Made by a program: the position numbers and the translations under genes | Part shown: positions 9,241 to 17,935 of the stretch, one piece after another | Numbering within the stretch: position 1 is the first letter of the stretch | Layout of the letters: each line of letters starts with the position of its first letter | The notes under the pieces: model-generated | Databases searched by the model: none | What the model saw: the letters and a program-made list of their open reading frames with translations, nothing else | Told to the model about the DNA's origin: nothing | DNA from: JAAZMI01 sp050942615 | Lineage (GTDB): Bacteria; Bacillota; Dethiobacteria; DTU022; UBA8154 | Direction: 5' to 3' | Length of the DNA stretch: 64,000 bases | Assembly (NCBI GenBank): GCA_050942615.1 | Contig: JBMNNQ010000002.1 | Location: 27,133-91,132 of the forward strand

Positions 9241-11022
9241 ATCAATTTCCAACTTATAATTTCTAACTTTTTTAATGACGGCTGTATGTGAAATGCCCAG
9301 GTGTCTGGAGGCTTTCCGAAATGAACCGTATTTTCTGATTGCGTTTTCCAAAATGATTTTTTCCAGTTCTTCGCGGGCTTTCTTGAGATTCATGTTTGCA
9401 TAATTGAAATTAAACGCAGTGTTTACCCCGGTGTCATGGCTTTCGGACGGTTCAACCTCACCCGTAACTGCATTGCTTTTAGCTGCTTCAACCTCAGCAA
9501 TTATATTGCCGGGCAGGTCTGATTTTTGCAGCGTATCCCCGTCACAAACGATCACCATTCTTTCCACCACATTTTTTAATTCCCTGACGTTTCCCGGCCA
9601 ACTGTACCTTGTTAGCAGGTTGACTGTTACCGGGGAAAAGGTTTTTTGCAGCCGGTATTTTTTGTTATATTTACCCAAATAGAACGACAGTAATAGCGGG
9701 ATGTCCCCCGTTCTTGCCCTTAATGGGGGGACTACAACCGGCAAAACATGCAGGCGGTAAAACAAATCTGCCCGGAATTCCCCCTTTTTGGTTTTATTTT
9801 TCAGATCATGGTTGGTGGCGGCAATGATGCGTGTATCGATACCGACAGGATTTACACCGCCTAACCGCAACACTTTTGTGTCCTCCAGAATACGCAACAG
9901 CTTTGCCTGCATAGCAAGGGGTAGATCCCCAATTTCATCTAGAAACAGCGTGCCCTGGTCAGCTATTTCAAATGCTCCCGGTTTGCCCTGTTTATTTGCC
10001 CCTGTAAACGCCCCGGCTTCATAGCCGAAAAGTTCAGATTCCAACAATTGTTCCGGGATGGCACTGCAGTTAATTTTTATTAATTTTCCCTGTCTTAAAC
10101 TCCATTTATGAATTTTTTCTACAATTATTTCTTTTCCTACCCCGGATTCGCCTAAAATAAGAATATTGGATTGGGTGGCGGCCACCTTTTTAACAAGCTC
10201 TAAAAGCTCCAGCATTGCGGTGTCACCGGTTAGAAACAGTTTTTCTTTTTTTAACTTTTTGCCCCCTGAACTGCCTCCGGTAACATTGGTTTTAAAGAGG
10301 TTGGGCAACCAAAAGGCGTCTTTCAGTTCCAGCTGCACTTTAATGAAAGCGGTAATATCCTTGACAGTGCTGGCCACCGTCAAGACCTCGCCATTTTTAT
10401 TGATTACCGGCACGGCGTTGATGGCCAGCTCTTTCCCTGTACAAATTTTTTGAAAGTCGGTCACAATTTGTTTTTTATTTAGGGAAGTAAGGGCAATGGA
10501 GTTGCATTTGATGAGACCCTGTTTAAAAAGGGTGTCCATGTCTTTTTTTAAAAAGTCCCCGGCGGTCAGTCCCGTATCGCGCAGCAGTGAGCTGTTAACC
10601 TTGCAGACTGTTCCCTCCTTGTCCAGGAATAATATCCCGTGGTTGATAGCATCTACAACAGCATCAACCCCCACCTCTTTTTTGATGGTTTTGGCAATTT
10701 CAGTAGTTATTCTTTCAATAGCTGTGATTTCTTTAAATATGGAAAGGGCCCCCAATACCTTCCCGTCTTCACAAACGGGTATTCTATTTACAAGAAATAT
10801 TTTGTTGTTGAAAATAAACTTTTCCAGCAGTTGAGGCTGTCCTGTCTGTAAAACCCTTGTTAAGCCGTTATCGTTAAAAACATTTTTCCATGACTTACCG
10901 CTTAAATTTTGTTTTATTTCCAACAAAGTCAAGAAGGTTTTATTGCAGAAAACAATTTTTTGCCGTTTATCAACGGCAAGAATACCGTACTTAAATAAAT
11001 CTAATAACTGTCTAAATGGCAA
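9235..11022 (-). CDS. PAS-domain sigma-54-dependent activator with TyrR-type HTH
   Basis: Bacterial enhancer-binding protein. Two PAS-like sensory domains occupy roughly residues 1-100 and 115-225. The AAA+ domain has Walker A GESGVGKE near 290, the sigma-54 contact loop GAFTGA near 335 and Walker B LFLDEIGD. The C-terminal HTH (about residues 545-595, with AIRKYGSFRKASRHLGISHTA) resembles the TyrR-type helix-turn-helix rather than the Fis-like NtrC type. It is divergent from an acyl-CoA ligase whose promoter matches -24/-12 sigma-54 sites. The inverted repeats between the two genes are probable enhancer sites. The PAS ligand is unknown; related TyrR-type regulators respond to aromatic or other amino acids. 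Confidence 0.93.
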   Translation of the reverse strand: MPFRQLLDLFKYGILAVDKRQKIVFCNKTFLTLLEIKQNLSGKSWKNVFNDNGLTRVLQTGQPQLLEKFIFNNKIFLVNRIPVCEDGKVLGALSIFKEITAIERITTEIAKTIKKEVGVDAVVDAINHGILFLDKEGTVCKVNSSLLRDTGLTAGDFLKKDMDTLFKQGLIKCNSIALTSLNKKQIVTDFQKICTGKELAINAVPVINKNGEVLTVASTVKDITAFIKVQLELKDAFWLPNLFKTNVTGGSSGGKKLKKEKLFLTGDTAMLELLELVKKVAATQSNILILGESGVGKEIIVEKIHKWSLRQGKLIKINCSAIPEQLLESELFGYEAGAFTGANKQGKPGAFEIADQGTLFLDEIGDLPLAMQAKLLRILEDTKVLRLGGVNPVGIDTRIIAATNHDLKNKTKKGEFRADLFYRLHVLPVVVPPLRARTGDIPLLLSFYLGKYNKKYRLQKTFSPVTVNLLTRYSWPGNVRELKNVVERMVIVCDGDTLQKSDLPGNIIAEVEAAKSNAVTGEVEPSESHDTGVNTAFNFNYANMNLKKAREELEKIILENAIRKYGSFRKASRHLGISHTAVIKKVRNYKLEIDK

Positions 11023-11050
11023 GTGTGTCTCGCCCCCCTTTTTTAAGGGT

Positions 11051-11079
11051 GGAAACTTTAGTAACCGTTGTAAGTTTCC
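11051..11079. promoter_or_regulatory. Inverted repeat, possible binding site of the divergent activator
   Basis: GGAAACTT and AAGTTTCC are perfect inverted arms separated by 13 bases, just upstream of the regulator start codon. The arms share GGAAAC/GTTTCC with the two sites further into the intergenic region. Confidence 0.4.
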
Positions 11080-11177
11080 AAAGTTTATACTTCTTTAATT
11101 TTAACATAATTTATTATTATTGTAAATATTCTCAAAAGAGCAGTCTAACCTTTACTTAAGTAACCTTTTTCTCTTTG

Positions 11178-11240
11178 GGTGCCAACGTTTTGGAAACCAA
11201 TAGTTCCAGGTAAATTCTATTTGGAAACAATTGGTGCCAA
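11178..11240. promoter_or_regulatory. Two related palindromic sites, candidate upstream activator sequences
   Basis: Site A (11178-11198) has GGTGCCAA facing TTGGAAACC, and site B (11221-11240) has TTGGAAAC facing GGTGCCAA across AATT. They are near mirror images of one motif and lie about 190-250 bases upstream of the -24/-12 promoter, a distance common for sigma-54 enhancers. Confidence 0.5.
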
Positions 11241-11429
11241 TAAACCGATCCCGGCCACTGTTTTGTTTCAGAATCCCCGCTAAGATCCAGGAAACCTTGA
11301 AGGTTTAAATAATAAAGACTTTTACTGACAAATGTAAATATTTATTTGCAGGGTTTTTAGCGGTTAACAGCCTATTTTTAAGCTTTTGTATGCTTTAAGG
11401 TTGTTTGTAACAACAAAGCTAATGGTTGG

Positions 11430-11444
11430 TGGCATAAAAGTTGC
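11430..11444 (+). promoter_or_regulatory. Sigma-54 (-24/-12) promoter
   Basis: TGGCAT-N5-TTGC matches the TGGCAC-N5-TTGC consensus, with GG at 11431 and GC at 11443. It lies about 55 bases before the ligase start codon and downstream of the candidate enhancer sites. Confidence 0.8.
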
Positions 11445-11496
11445 ATTAAGAATAATTAGAACATAAAAAATATTGGAAATAAGGGGAGGTTTAAAA

Positions 11497-13119
11497 ATGT
11501 TAAAGTTGAAAACAGTCACAAGTTATGAGGATGTGCAGGACTGTACAGTGGGGGAAGTGCTGGAACGGGGAGCCCTGTTATGTCCGGATAAAGAAGCACT
11601 CGTGTTTGGCGCGAAAAGAATAAATTATTACGACCTGAACGTTCTGGTAGACAGCTTTGCGGCAGCGATTTCTGAACTGGGTTTTAAAAAAGGTGACAGG
11701 ATTGCGATTGACCTTCCCAATTCACCGGAACTGGTTATTTCTTTTTTTGCCGCTGCAAAGTTGGGATTAATCGCAACTTGGCTAAATCCTTTGTATAGGG
11801 AAGCAGAGCTAAAGTTTATATTGGGAAATTCCAAGTCAAAAGGGATTATTTTGAAGTCGGGATTTCAGGAACATGATTATGCAGGTTCGGTTTTAAAAAT
11901 GAAAAATGATCTTCCTGCATTACAATTTATTATTGATGTATCTGCAAGGCAGGATACCATAATGTTTGATGATTTGTTGAAAAAAGGTGCTCCCAAAAAG
12001 TATGTTAAGCCGGAAATTGATCCCCGGGAGGATTATGTGATGCTTATTTATACCTCCGGTTCCACGGGTATACCCAAGGGGGCTCCGCATACACATTGGC
12101 AGGTAATTCGCCAGGGTTTTAACTACCAGCAATCCTTGGCTACAACTGCCGATGATATTTTTATTTCTTTTTTACCTCTATACCACCTTTTCGGCTTTGG
12201 CGCTTTGTTCATGAGTGTTTTATCCACGCAGGGAACGCTGGTCTTAATGGAAACGTATGACCGGGAGGAGGCTTTCCGTTTAATTGAAAGAGAAAAATGC
12301 ACTGTTCACCACGCCGCGCCAACCCATTATATATTAAAGCTAAAGGATGACCTTTATAAAAATTATGATCTTTCTTCGCTACGGATCGGCTACACTTCCG
12401 GTTATGTGCCCCCGATGGAGCTGATGGTGGAAATAGAAGAAAAATTAGGCGTTGAGGTTTCTAACTTCTGGGGTTCTTCGGAGGCAGGGGGGGCACTGAT
12501 TTTTGATCATAGTGACCCCTCCCGGGAAAAACGTTTTAAAACAGTAGGCAAACCAATTGAAATCATGGATATTAAAATAGTGGACCCTGAAACCCGGGCA
12601 GAAAAAGCGGTGGGCGAAGAAGGGGAACTAATGTGCCGTGGTCCGAACGTAATCAAGGGTTATTGGGAAAATCAGGCCGAAACAGAGGCGCATTTTGATG
12701 CCGACGGTTGGTTTGCTACCGGTGACCTAGCGTTTATTGATGAGGGCGGTTATGTAACCATTACCGGCAGAACTAAAGATCAAATAAACCGGGGTGGGCT
12801 GAAGGTAACACCTTTTGAGCTGGAAAAAGAAATCAGCAAACACCCCAACGTGCATGAAGTTGCGATTGTGGCTACCCCCAACCCGGTATTGGGAGAAAAT
12901 ATATGTGCCTGCGTTGTCCCGGCGCCAGGAAAGTCAGTTACCCTGGCGGAGATCCGTGACTTTTTAGATGGTAAGATAGCCAAAAATAAATTGCCCGACG
13001 AGTTAAGCGTTTTTGACAGTTTCCCCCGGCTTGTCGGTGGGGTAAAGCTGAATAAGTTTGGCGCAGGAGGTATTAAAGAACTGGCCATTAATGATCAAAA
13101 CAAGCAAAGTGTAAGGTAA
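11497..13119 (+). CDS. AMP-forming acyl-CoA synthetase (sigma-54 controlled)
   Basis: Second ANL-superfamily acid-CoA ligase, 540 aa. Motifs seen are YTSGSTGIPKGAP near residue 184, FWGSSEAGG, FATGDLAF, the hinge GRTKDQINRGG and a C-terminal Lys in VKLNKFG. The ATG at 11497 follows the AGGGGAGG ribosome site; the in-frame TTG at 11473 lies upstream of that site and is rejected. It is only distantly similar to the ligase at 6707, so the two are not a recent duplication. The divergent PAS/sigma-54 regulator and the -24/-12 promoter suggest induction by a small-molecule signal, perhaps its own substrate (inference). The acyl substrate is not identifiable from sequence. Confidence 0.9.
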   Translation: MLKLKTVTSYEDVQDCTVGEVLERGALLCPDKEALVFGAKRINYYDLNVLVDSFAAAISELGFKKGDRIAIDLPNSPELVISFFAAAKLGLIATWLNPLYREAELKFILGNSKSKGIILKSGFQEHDYAGSVLKMKNDLPALQFIIDVSARQDTIMFDDLLKKGAPKKYVKPEIDPREDYVMLIYTSGSTGIPKGAPHTHWQVIRQGFNYQQSLATTADDIFISFLPLYHLFGFGALFMSVLSTQGTLVLMETYDREEAFRLIEREKCTVHHAAPTHYILKLKDDLYKNYDLSSLRIGYTSGYVPPMELMVEIEEKLGVEVSNFWGSSEAGGALIFDHSDPSREKRFKTVGKPIEIMDIKIVDPETRAEKAVGEEGELMCRGPNVIKGYWENQAETEAHFDADGWFATGDLAFIDEGGYVTITGRTKDQINRGGLKVTPFELEKEISKHPNVHEVAIVATPNPVLGENICACVVPAPGKSVTLAEIRDFLDGKIAKNKLPDELSVFDSFPRLVGGVKLNKFGAGGIKELAINDQNKQSVR

Positions 13120-13666
13120 AAATAACAAGCCTGCCCAAAGGTCAACGCCGGCAGTATGCTGCAAGGAAGGAAGGTCTCTAGGCATGCCGGGCAACCCTCC
13201 CTATTTAAGGAAAAGGGGCTCCGGGGTTGTTAACAGGGCAACCGTTATCGGCGGCGATCCAGCTTTCCGGTGAGGAATTATTTCCCCCGGGGAATTATGC
13301 CGGTGAAAGATCTGATTCAGGCAGGGTTTGAAGGAAGGCGGGGGGAAAGAATCATGCCCCCGCCTTTTAGTTGTTTATTTCCGCAATAATGTTTTAACAG
13401 GATCGTAACCTTATAAGGGTCTATTAAGGCTTCTGTGCCAGTTTTATCTTCAGGATTTTACCAATGGCACTTTTAAGGCAGCTCTTCGTATTTTTACCAA
13501 CAATTGCACCTGAAAACATTTCTGCCCGATCGGCAGTACAGCTTTGGTGTGCATTTATGGATCTGTGGTCAAAAACAGTGGGGCATGTTTGCTGCTGCGG
13601 TGGAAATAATAAAAAAACGGCCCATCCGGATAGCCACTGGCAGCCAAACATGAAAAGAGGAAAACT
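13120..13666. other. Intergenic region with one terminator and no convincing gene
   Basis: Apart from the hairpin terminator at 13337-13368, the stretch shows only short open frames on both strands (68 and 75 codons, mutually overlapping) without family features or good ribosome sites. I see no recognisable RNA motif. Confidence 0.5.
13337..13368 (+). terminator. Intrinsic terminator
   Basis: GGCGGGGG pairs with CCCCCGCC around a short A-rich loop and is followed by TTTTAGTTGTTT. It probably ends the ligase transcript, about 220 bases downstream of its stop. Confidence 0.75.
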
Positions 13667-14224
13667 TTGACTATGAACGTTGAAAAAATAATTGATTTCC
13701 TGGAAACAGATAAAATGAGCATGTCTTTTTCCCCCAGGGGGTTGAAATTTTTATCCCTAAAGGCTAATCAGGGTGACATGTGTATGGACTTGGGATCTTT
13801 TAACAAGGAACAGGCAGCAGGACGGCCTGTGGATCCCCTGGTAAAAAAGGTTCTGGAAGAAACCCTGCACTTTATTGAAACCGGCAAACAGGAGATGCCC
13901 TTGGACTTTACGGCTTTTACGAATTTTCAGCAAAACGTTTTTGCGGCAGTCAGCAAGGTGGAGCCTGGAACAGTTGTCACCTATAAAGGTATTGCTGAAG
14001 TCCTCGGCAAACCGGGGGCCGCCCAGGCAGTGGGCAGCGCAGTTGCCAAAAACCCCGTTTCTTATTTTTTACCCACACACCGGGTTATTCCCCAAAGGGG
14101 CATCGGCATCTGCAGGACCGGGGCCGGTCATTTAAGGGAAAAGTTTTTAGCCCATGAAGGACATGATCTTGCCAAGTTGAAAGGGAATTATGTCTGCACC
14201 AGAAAAAAATGCTGCATGGAATGA
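13667..14224 (+). CDS. Alkylguanine-DNA alkyltransferase homologue lacking the active-site Cys
   Basis: The C-terminal half is clearly of the Ogt/MGMT fold: FQQNVFAAVSKVEPGTVVTYKGIAEVLG, then AVGSAVAKNP and HRVIP. The invariant PCHRV reads PTHRV: codon 14075-14077 is ACA (Thr137), not Cys. The Arg finger of the AARAVG helix is Gln (CAG at 14024-14026, residue 120). It therefore cannot be a classical suicide alkyltransferase. It also differs from known alkyltransferase-like proteins, which usually carry Trp or Ala at the Cys position and keep the Arg. Start TTG 13667 or ATG 13673, after a GAGG ribosome site. A Cys-rich tail (VCTRKKCCME) ends the protein. Function may be DNA-lesion sensing or something new. 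Confidence 0.85.
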   Translation: MTMNVEKIIDFLETDKMSMSFSPRGLKFLSLKANQGDMCMDLGSFNKEQAAGRPVDPLVKKVLEETLHFIETGKQEMPLDFTAFTNFQQNVFAAVSKVEPGTVVTYKGIAEVLGKPGAAQAVGSAVAKNPVSYFLPTHRVIPQRGIGICRTGAGHLREKFLAHEGHDLAKLKGNYVCTRKKCCME

Positions 14225-14480
14225 TTTTACAGGGGATGCCAACAACCCCCCCCATATTATTTCTCCCTATTCCTCCACAACTGTGCAGGGAATAAGGTAC
14301 AGGCTTTTTTTTACAGGGGAAATATAGCTGTCGACGGCAAACCTTATATATACAGGGCCGGGGGTTCCCGGTTAAAAAGGCAAGGGTATTAAAATACCCG
14401 GCCTGGGGGCCCGCTGTAAAAGTAACAGCATTGGTTACAGTACTGTATTTAGATTGGGCCTGGCAATAATGTTTTTGTGA

Positions 14481-14807
14481 TTATTCCACAGCTTTGATGT
14501 TGCTTATTTTTATCTTCTTTTCGCCGGTTGTTGCCGCCAGCAGCAGTGCTTTTTCACCTGCTATAAACCCCTTAACCACGCCGCTGATTTGATGGGTTTT
14601 ATTGCCGCAAAATATTTTGATTATAATTTGTTTCCCATTTTGGCGGGATTGCTGTACCAAACGTTCCCACAGTTCAAACTGTTGGTCATCAATACAGGGC
14701 GGGTTATGTTTTTCTTCAGCCTCTTTTTTGTGTTTAGCCAACGCTTTCCTATGTTCGGGCAACATCAGGGAACTGCAGAAAAACTGGTTGTAAAGTTTAA
14801 AACTCAT
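14481..14807 (-). CDS. YolD-like family protein
   Basis: 108-residue protein with the YolD-like pattern: an N-terminal MLPEHRKAL helix, a middle QQFELWERLVQQSRQNGKQ helix, and a beta-rich C-terminus (ISGVVKGFI...KIKISNIKAVE). YolD-like proteins of Firmicutes are small and often linked to Y-family DNA polymerases, although none is seen here. The ATG at 14807 follows a GGGGAGG ribosome site; upstream in-frame starts precede that site and are rejected. Its position next to the alkyltransferase homologue could reflect a DNA-repair link, but the two genes are convergent and may be unrelated. Confidence 0.75.
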   Translation of the reverse strand: MSFKLYNQFFCSSLMLPEHRKALAKHKKEAEEKHNPPCIDDQQFELWERLVQQSRQNGKQIIIKIFCGNKTHQISGVVKGFIAGEKALLLAATTGEKKIKISNIKAVE

Positions 14808-14843
14808 CTTGTGGCCTCCCCGGTACAGGAACCTTTGTTTGGT

Positions 14844-14872
14844 ACTATAGCATAATTTAAAGGATCTTACAA
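14844..14872 (-). promoter_or_regulatory. Promoter of the YolD-like gene
   Basis: On the minus strand, TTGTAA at 14872-14867 and TATAGT at 14849-14844 are separated by 17 bases, about 35 bases upstream of the start codon. Confidence 0.5.
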
Positions 14873-15020
14873 GAACACCGGTTTGCCATGAAATATATCC
14901 CAAAAATTAAAACCCAGGCCGGGGCTGCGCCCCGGCTATTTGGATTAAGGTCCCGAAAAAGGCCCTGCTGGGCGGGAGCAATAGCTGTTTCAGTCTTTTG
15001 ACCAGGAAAATTTCTGAAGT

Positions 15021-15048
15021 CCCCATAGCGAAATGGGGCTTGTTTTTT
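15021..15048 (+). terminator. Intrinsic terminator in intergenic region
   Basis: CCCCAT pairs with ATGGGG around a 6-base loop, followed by CTTGTTTTTTG. It faces plus-strand transcription, although no plus-strand protein gene ends within 700 bases upstream. Confidence 0.6.
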
Positions 15049-15210
15049 GTTGGCCTGTTCATAATTGAGTATAATTTCTAATGGATTTCTGGGTGTATCA
15101 AGAATTATGCCTCAATTTTTAACTTATATCTAGAGTGTCAGATGTATATGATAGGAGGCCGTTCCAGGGCGCCCCTCGGGTGCCGGTGCAGGTCCGGGCA
15201 GAAGACTAGA

Positions 15211-15789
15211 CTAGGGCAGACCCCAGATAACGATGCCGGCCAGACCGGCCAGGGCTATAAGCAGCAGGGGATGCAATTTGAATTTTAGCAGCGCAATAAA
15301 AACGGCCAACATGATCAGGCCTTCTGTAATGTTTAAAAAAGCAGCGGGCTTGAATTGTAAGGCCTGCAGGGTAACGGGTTTTTCCCTGACCAGGGCTATT
15401 TCTGCTATAAAAACTGCTGCAGCAATAATCAAGCCGGTTACTGCCGGCCGGACACCATAAAAAACCATGGTAATTACCGGCTGGTCCCTAAACTTGAAAA
15501 AATAGCCTGCAATGATTAGTACCAGTACTATGGGGGGCAGGGACACCCCTGCCGTTGCGACGATGCTGCCTGCGAAGCCGGCTGTTCGATAACCGATGTA
15601 AGTTGCAGCGTTTACTGCAATCGGCCCCGGGGTCATTTCGGCAATAGCAATAATATCGACAAGTTCGGTAGCGTGCAGCCAACCCCGGGCTGCTACCTCG
15701 CTCTGGATTAACGGGAGCATGGCGTAGCCGCCGCCAAAGCTGAAAAGACCCACCTTCACAAAGGATAAAAACAATTTAAGGTAAACCAT
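15211..15789 (-). CDS. Chromate transporter family protein, half-size subunit B
   Basis: CHR-family membrane protein of half length (about 190 aa). It has the signature VGLFSFGGGYAMLPLIQ near the N-terminus and EMTPGPIAVNAATYIGYRTAG, followed by several hydrophobic segments. Start ATG 15789 has an AAAGGAT ribosome site and overlaps the end of the partner gene by 14 bases, indicating translational coupling; longer in-frame starts run back into the partner. Half-size CHR proteins usually act as pairs that export or import chromate-like oxyanions. The true substrate is unproven. Confidence 0.88.
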   Translation of the reverse strand: MVYLKLFLSFVKVGLFSFGGGYAMLPLIQSEVAARGWLHATELVDIIAIAEMTPGPIAVNAATYIGYRTAGFAGSIVATAGVSLPPIVLVLIIAGYFFKFRDQPVITMVFYGVRPAVTGLIIAAAVFIAEIALVREKPVTLQALQFKPAAFLNITEGLIMLAVFIALLKFKLHPLLLIALAGLAGIVIWGLP

Positions 15790-16414
15790 TGTTTTTATCC
15801 TTTGTTTTTGTAATTTCATTAACTTTCTGCGGCCAAAATTTATATACTGCCAAGCCATAAAGGGCACCGCTGAGGATAACCAGGATGGCATGGATTTGAA
15901 GGACAACAATAAGCAGCACGGCTGCAGCAGTAGCTACCCAACTTACCAGATCCTTGAGGGAGGCTTTGCCTACCCTGATGGCTGCAACTGCAATTAAAGC
16001 GGCCACTGCCGGCCTGATGCCTCTGAATGCCGCTTCGATGATTTGATGCCCGCCATATTTGCCGAAAAAAGCAGCAATGATCACAATAATAATGAAGGAG
16101 GGCAGGATTATCCCCAGGGAAGCGGCCCAAGCCCCTTTTCTTCCTTCCGTTTTAATGCCGATGAAGGTAGCAGTATTGATGGCGATGGCGCCGGGAACAG
16201 ATTGCACCACGGCAAGCATATCCACAAATTCTTCTTTATTGATCCACTTTTTATGATCTGTAATTTCCCTTTCAATTAGCGGGAGCATGGCATAGCCGCC
16301 ACCGAAGGTAAAAAGGCCGATCTTGAAAAAAAAGAAAAACAGCTCTGCAAGACGGTTGAATGCAAGCTGATTGAAATTTTTGGTATTCATTCCTGAACAC
16401 CCCGTTAAATTCAT
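15776..16414 (-). CDS. Chromate transporter family protein, half-size subunit A
   Basis: Half-size CHR-family subunit with IGLFTFGGGYAMLPLIE and QSVPGAIAINTATFIGIKTEG signatures, which are the counterparts of those in the downstream gene. It has about six hydrophobic stretches. ATG 16414 has an AGGCAGG site and ATG 16390 has GGGGTG upstream; both are plausible. It is first of a two-gene operon with the other half. A lone pair without a chromate regulator suggests a general anion or house-keeping role rather than dedicated resistance (inference). Confidence 0.88.
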   Translation of the reverse strand: MNLTGCSGMNTKNFNQLAFNRLAELFFFFFKIGLFTFGGGYAMLPLIEREITDHKKWINKEEFVDMLAVVQSVPGAIAINTATFIGIKTEGRKGAWAASLGIILPSFIIIVIIAAFFGKYGGHQIIEAAFRGIRPAVAALIAVAAIRVGKASLKDLVSWVATAAAVLLIVVLQIHAILVILSGALYGLAVYKFWPQKVNEITKTKDKNNGLP

Positions 16415-16487
16415 TTATTGCCTGCCTGGATGAATTTATTTTGTAGAATTGCTTTAAATAATACAATTCCTTTGGGTAACAGGTGTT

Positions 16488-16787
16488 TCAGCGTTGTTTT
16501 TTGAATTTCTCAAGCTCCTCCTGCAGAGTCTGAATTTGATCAAGCAGCTGCAAAATAACCCCTGTTCCTGCCAGGTTTATGCCCAGCATGCGCTGTAACC
16601 GGAGTGCTTTAAAAATGCGCCGTACCTGGTCGACACGAATCATGTTTTCGCGTATTTCGATGACGCCCAGTTCATCCATTTCTGCCAGGATTTTAGGGGA
16701 TAAACCAACCGCTTCAATTTCTATCCAGGCATATTCCTCGCATAATTCGGGTTCAAAGCAATAAAGCTGTAGGTGTACTTTTTTCAT
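16488..16787 (-). CDS. cbpM: CbpM-like chaperone modulator
   Basis: About 99 residues, MerR-HTH-like followed by a coiled coil (LLDQIQTLQEELEKFKKQ). CbpM binds the J-domain of CbpA and inhibits it. The YAWIEIEAVGLSPKILAEMDELGVIEI region fits the family. Start ATG 16787 has AAGGG upstream; a TTG nine bases earlier would overlap the dnaJ-like stop. It directly follows the CbpA-like gene, the usual arrangement. Confidence 0.8.
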   Translation of the reverse strand: MKKVHLQLYCFEPELCEEYAWIEIEAVGLSPKILAEMDELGVIEIRENMIRVDQVRRIFKALRLQRMLGINLAGTGVILQLLDQIQTLQEELEKFKKQR

Positions 16788-16792
16788 AAAAA

Positions 16793-17842
16793 TCAACCCT
16801 TGGCATGTAGTTTGGCGAGCTGCCGGTAAAGCTCCTTCTCTTCTGCACCTATCTGTGCAGGCAAGTCGATGGCTGCCCTATAAATAATGTCACCGCGTCC
16901 CCCGCCTTTTTGGGCGAGGCCTTTCCGGGCCAGCCGCAGCTTTTTGCCCCTGCGGGTTTGGGGGGGAACAATCAGGCGGACCGTGCCATCCAGGGTAGGG
17001 ACTTCTATTTTATCCCCCAGCGCGGCTTGCCAGGGGGAGAGGATCAGATCTGCCTCCAGGTTGTCGCCCTGCAGGGTAAAGACAGGGTGGGGGATCAACT
17101 TGATTTTCAGGTAAAGATCGCCCGGGGTTCCGGCTGCAGAGGAGCCTCCCTGTCCCTTCAGGCGAATTCTACTACCCGGGCGGACGTCGGGTGGCACTTT
17201 TATTTTTAAATTTTTGATTTCCGGAATCTGCCCGCTGCCGGCACATTGGGGGCAAAAGCTGTTACCTGCAATTCCGGTCCCCCCGCAGTTGGGACAAAAA
17301 TCCTGGGCGGTGAGCTGGATGGTTTTTTCACTGTGCCGGTAGATCTCCTCCAGGGAAACCTCCAGTTCTGCTTCGGCGTCCATTCCCCGGCGGGGTTCCC
17401 ATTGCGGCTGCCACCTTGTGCCGGCACCATGAAAAGCATCCCGGGGCCGGGAAGGTCCTTCCTGTCCCAAGCCTTCGAAAATAGCTGAGAAAAAATCGCT
17501 GAAGCCGGCATCGCCCGCACCACCGGTGGAACTGTAAAATCGGAAACCGCCGCGATCGGCGCCCTGTTGCCGTGCAAAATCCTGGTAGTTAAATGCATCA
17601 CCTTGTTGCCAGTTGGCACCCAAACGATCGTACTTGGATTTTTTTTCAGAATCCCCTAAAACCTCGTACGCCTCATTTATTTTTTTAATTTTCTTTTCTG
17701 CCTTTTCCTTATCTTTTTTGTCTGCATGCAGATCCGGATGGTGTTTTCTGGCCAACCTGCGGTATGCTTTTTTTATATCCTGTTGTGAAGCGTCCCGGGG
17801 AACACCCAAGGTTTCATAGTAATCCTGAAATTCGATCGCCAT
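16793..17842 (-). CDS. cbpA: CbpA-type DnaJ-like co-chaperone with reduced zinc region
   Basis: 349 aa. The N-terminal J-domain (residues 7-70) contains the HPD motif (ARKHHPDLH) that stimulates DnaK. A Gly/Phe-rich linker follows. A short zinc-finger-like piece with only two CxxC repeats (CPNCGGTG and CPQCAGSG, near residues 185-207) replaces the four repeats of true DnaJ. The C-terminal substrate-binding domain carries VPPDVRPGSRIRLKGQG and ALGDKIEVPTLDG. It is followed by cbpM, so it is better called CbpA-like than DnaJ. It probably works with a DnaK encoded elsewhere. Confidence 0.88.
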   Translation of the reverse strand: MAIEFQDYYETLGVPRDASQQDIKKAYRRLARKHHPDLHADKKDKEKAEKKIKKINEAYEVLGDSEKKSKYDRLGANWQQGDAFNYQDFARQQGADRGGFRFYSSTGGAGDAGFSDFFSAIFEGLGQEGPSRPRDAFHGAGTRWQPQWEPRRGMDAEAELEVSLEEIYRHSEKTIQLTAQDFCPNCGGTGIAGNSFCPQCAGSGQIPEIKNLKIKVPPDVRPGSRIRLKGQGGSSAAGTPGDLYLKIKLIPHPVFTLQGDNLEADLILSPWQAALGDKIEVPTLDGTVRLIVPPQTRRGKKLRLARKGLAQKGGGRGDIIYRAAIDLPAQIGAEEKELYRQLAKLHAKG

Positions 17843-17935
17843 TTTCCATGTTCACCACTTTCAGAAACAGTTGCCTGTCTTCCTTGTTCCCTATTTCATA
17901 TTCTATCGGAATTCTAGCCGGAATGGCAAGTCCTT

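Larger units (their letters stand above)
14808..15210. other. Intergenic region with YolD promoter, hairpins and a plus-strand terminator
   Basis: It contains the minus-strand YolD promoter (14844-14872), a strong GC hairpin GCCGGGGC/GCCCCGGC near 14921, and the terminator at 15021-15048. No protein gene is supported. The hairpin-plus-terminator arrangement leaves room for a short plus-strand RNA. Confidence 0.45.

Noticed and set aside
13424..13670. Two overlapping short frames (plus and minus) before the alkyltransferase homologue
   Set aside because: Neither has a ribosome site or recognisable motif.
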